Assembly: GCA_024643595.1 (NCBI GenBank)
Contig: JAHEMS010000152.1
Coordinates: 1 to 7,827 of the forward strand
Origin: Bacteroidota bacterium
Lineage (GTDB): Bacteria > Bacteroidota > Bacteroidia > Cytophagales > Cyclobacteriaceae
Direction: 5' to 3'
Length of the DNA: 7,827 bases
The position numbers were made by a program, and so were the translations under genes. The notes beneath the pieces were generated by a model. The model had not been told where the DNA came from, did not search any database, and saw only the letters and a program-made list of their open reading frames with translations. Below are positions 5,861-7,827 of this stretch, one piece after another; the first letter of the stretch is position 1, and the number at the start of each line of letters is the position of its first letter.

Positions 5861-7827
5861 ATGAAAAATTCTTTTGTTCTGTTAATTCTTCTGTTGATTT
5901 CAATTTTCGCGAATGCCCAGAGTGATTGGCCGCGGACCCTGGAAACCAAGAAGGGAGGAAAAATAATTATGTATCAACCTCAACCAGAAAGCCTAAAAGA
6001 TGGTGTGCTTATCGGGAGGGCTGCTGTATCAGTAAGAGAAATTGCAGGCAATGAACCCATCTTTGGTGCAGTATGGTATGAGGCAAAATTACTCACCGAT
6101 CGTGATAGCCGAATGGCAACCATGGAAAGTATAAAAATTACGGATGTCAAATTTCCGGATGTAAGTGATAGCGAAAAACTTACTCAGTTTAAAAAATTAT
6201 TGGAGTCAGAAATTCCTAAGTGGAATTTGGAAATTTCGATGGATGCGTTAATCGCCACCATCGAACAAGAAACCGGGGTTGTTTCCGATGAGTTGAAAAA
6301 TGATCCACCAAAAGTGATCTATACGACCAATGCGTCTACCCTGGTGCTCATCGATGGAGAGCCTAAACTTCAGATGGATGATCAAATCAAGATGCAGCGC
6401 GTAATCAATACGCCTTTCCTGATGGTGCAAAGTACGGAGGATAAAAAATATTATTTATCAGGAGGAAAATTCTGGTACGTTTCAACCTCATTAAAAGAGG
6501 GATGGAAAAACACCACACAACTTCCCGGTTCCATAAAACAACTGGATCAACAGATAAAGGAGCAGGAAAAACAAGATGAAAAAACGGAGAGCAAGGAAAA
6601 TGAAACGCCTCGTGAAATCATCATTAGCACCGAGCCAGCAGAGCTGATTCAATCCGACGGAGCAGGCGTGTTTGCCTCCATACAAGGCACGAACCTGTTA
6701 TACATGAGCAACTCAGAGGATGAAATATTTATGGACATCAATGAGCAGAAGTACTATGTGTTAATAACAGGAAGATGGTACAATGCATCAGCAATGAAAG
6801 GCCCCTGGCAATTTATTTCATCGGATAAACTTCCAACCGACTTTCAAAAAATCCCGGAAGGCACCCCGAAAGATAATGTGCTATCTAGTGTAGCTGGTAC
6901 AGAGGCAGCTAAAGAAGCAGTGATGGATGCGCAGATTCCTCAGACCGCGAAAGTGGATCGTAAATCGGCAACGTGTACGGTTAAATATGATGGAGAACCT
7001 AAGTTTGAAAAGATTGAAGGAACCAGTTTACTGGTGGCCATGAATACAAGCAGCACTGTGCTGCAATCGGGTAATAAATATTATTGCGTAGAGAATGCGG
7101 TGTGGTTTGAATCCGCCTCTGCCAAGGGGCCGTGGGTGGTTTCATCGGATCGGCCTTCTGAAGTCGATAAGATTCCGGCAAGCAGCAGCGCGTATAATGT
7201 TAAGTATGTATACATCTATGACACTACTCCTGAATATGTATATGTAGGATATACCCCAGGGTATATGGGCTGTTATGTGTATGGCCCTACGGTGGTTTAT
7301 GGTACTGGATACTATTATAATCCCTGGTATGGTCCCTACTATTATCCGAGGCCGGTAACCTATGGTTTTAGTATGCACTATAATCCGTGGACGGGATGGA
7401 GCATGGGATTTCATTACAGTGCAGGGTTCTTTCACATGAGCATCTATGGTGGTGGAGGCTATTGGGGCCCTCCGATGTATAGACCGCCTTATCACCCCCC
7501 CCACCACGGAGGTTATTATGGTCGTGGAGGGAACACAATTATCAACACCGGGGATATTAATATAAATAGGGGTCGCAGCAACAATATTTATAATGACAGG
7601 AAAGGCGTAGCCACCCGTGACACGCAGCGTGGAAATGTGAATGCCAATAATAAAGCAGTGCCCCGCAACGGTAACAATCAGAACCTGGATAGAGGGAAAA
7701 CCACCCAACAACCAGCAACACGTGACGCTGCAAGAAATCCAAATAATGTGATCGCCGATAGGCAGGGAAACGTCTATCAGAAAAAGACAGACGGCAACTG
7801 GCAGCAGCGAAATAATAATCAATGGGA
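5861..7827 (+). CDS. Large secreted repeat protein with Tyr/Gly-rich and Asn-rich regions, 3' end cut off
   Basis: The frame starts at the ATG at 5861 and is open to the window edge: 655 complete codons. Residues 1-20 are a signal peptide ending Ala-Asn-Ala-Gln. An N-terminal domain (about 21-148) with no recognised motif is followed by three related units at about 149-224, 250-345 and 372-440. Each has the scheme 'Asp-Gly-x-Pro or similar, x-Ile-x-Gly-Thr-x-Leu, Tyr-Tyr, Trp-(Tyr/Phe)-x-x-(Ser/Ala), Gly-Pro-Trp'; unit 1 is the most diverged. A highly charged linker (Glu/Lys/Gln, about 225-249) separates units 1 and 2, and VDRKSAT precedes unit 3. Residues 445 to about 557 are rich in Tyr, Gly, Pro and Trp, and 558-655 are rich in Asn, Arg and Gln, ending in GNVYQKKTDGNWQQRNNNQW, which resembles the C-terminus of family members, so little is probably missing. 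From memory, homologues occur in Pseudomonadota and are sometimes labelled 'carbohydrate-binding family V/XII'; that function is unproven. No Shine-Dalgarno and no strong promoter was found upstream. Confidence 0.85.
   Translation, partial: MKNSFVLLILLLISIFANAQSDWPRTLETKKGGKIIMYQPQPESLKDGVLIGRAAVSVREIAGNEPIFGAVWYEAKLLTDRDSRMATMESIKITDVKFPDVSDSEKLTQFKKLLESEIPKWNLEISMDALIATIEQETGVVSDELKNDPPKVIYTTNASTLVLIDGEPKLQMDDQIKMQRVINTPFLMVQSTEDKKYYLSGGKFWYVSTSLKEGWKNTTQLPGSIKQLDQQIKEQEKQDEKTESKENETPREIIISTEPAELIQSDGAGVFASIQGTNLLYMSNSEDEIFMDINEQKYYVLITGRWYNASAMKGPWQFISSDKLPTDFQKIPEGTPKDNVLSSVAGTEAAKEAVMDAQIPQTAKVDRKSATCTVKYDGEPKFEKIEGTSLLVAMNTSSTVLQSGNKYYCVENAVWFESASAKGPWVVSSDRPSEVDKIPASSSAYNVKYVYIYDTTPEYVYVGYTPGYMGCYVYGPTVVYGTGYYYNPWYGPYYYPRPVTYGFSMHYNPWTGWSMGFHYSAGFFHMSIYGGGGYWGPPMYRPPYHPPHHGGYYGRGGNTIINTGDININRGRSNNIYNDRKGVATRDTQRGNVNANNKAVPRNGNNQNLDRGKTTQQPATRDAARNPNNVIADRQGNVYQKKTDGNWQQRNNNQW

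Noticed and set aside
7142..7822. Long open frame on the minus strand opposite the large secreted protein
   Set aside because: It is Ile/Val/His-rich without a credible domain and lies wholly opposite a frame with a signal peptide and repeats; the open frame follows from the codon composition of the real gene.

Overview
The window looks like chromosomal DNA of a member of the Bacteroidota, plausibly Cytophagales-like. Evidence: one clear promoter of the Bacteroidota type (TTG, 19-base spacer, TAnnTTTG), AT-rich leaders without clear Shine-Dalgarno sequences, signal peptides ending in Ala-Gln, and families common in that phylum (DUF2490, DUF4136, small outer-membrane beta-barrels). The base composition is moderately AT-rich by eye. 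Genus or species cannot be fixed.

Layout. (1) 1-850, minus: an exported protein resembling the 'transporter / phenol MetA-pathway' outer-membrane family, cut off by the left edge. (2) 971-1330, minus: a broken DUF4136 lipoprotein gene, a paralogue of the intact gene at 5017-5637. (3) 1331-1630: no gene seen, only a weak promoter candidate. (4) 1631-2935, plus: a two-gene operon of a small predicted beta-barrel and a DUF2490 protein. (5) 2973-3009: a hairpin between convergent genes. (6) 3046-4275, minus: a YqhA/UPF0114-family membrane protein and, upstream of it, an outer-membrane beta-barrel protein. (7) 4353-4384: a second hairpin with the same core. (8) 4403-5637, minus: a DUF4136 lipoprotein followed by a translationally coupled small beta-barrel, driven by a good promoter at 5664-5694. 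(9) 5861-7827, plus: a long secreted protein with three related repeats, a Tyr/Gly-rich segment and an Asn-rich tail, cut off by the right edge.

Every intact gene encodes an exported or membrane protein and none is a recognisable enzyme, so this is an envelope-protein neighbourhood. The only structural hints of joint function are the DUF4136/beta-barrel pair (overlapping stop and start) and the beta-barrel/DUF2490 pair (3-base gap). I found no tRNA, rRNA, CRISPR array, transposase or defence system. The most notable points are the DUF4136 remnant, the architecture of the large repeat protein, and the inverted repeats around the DUF4136 promoter. I do not see a convincing new system beyond these.
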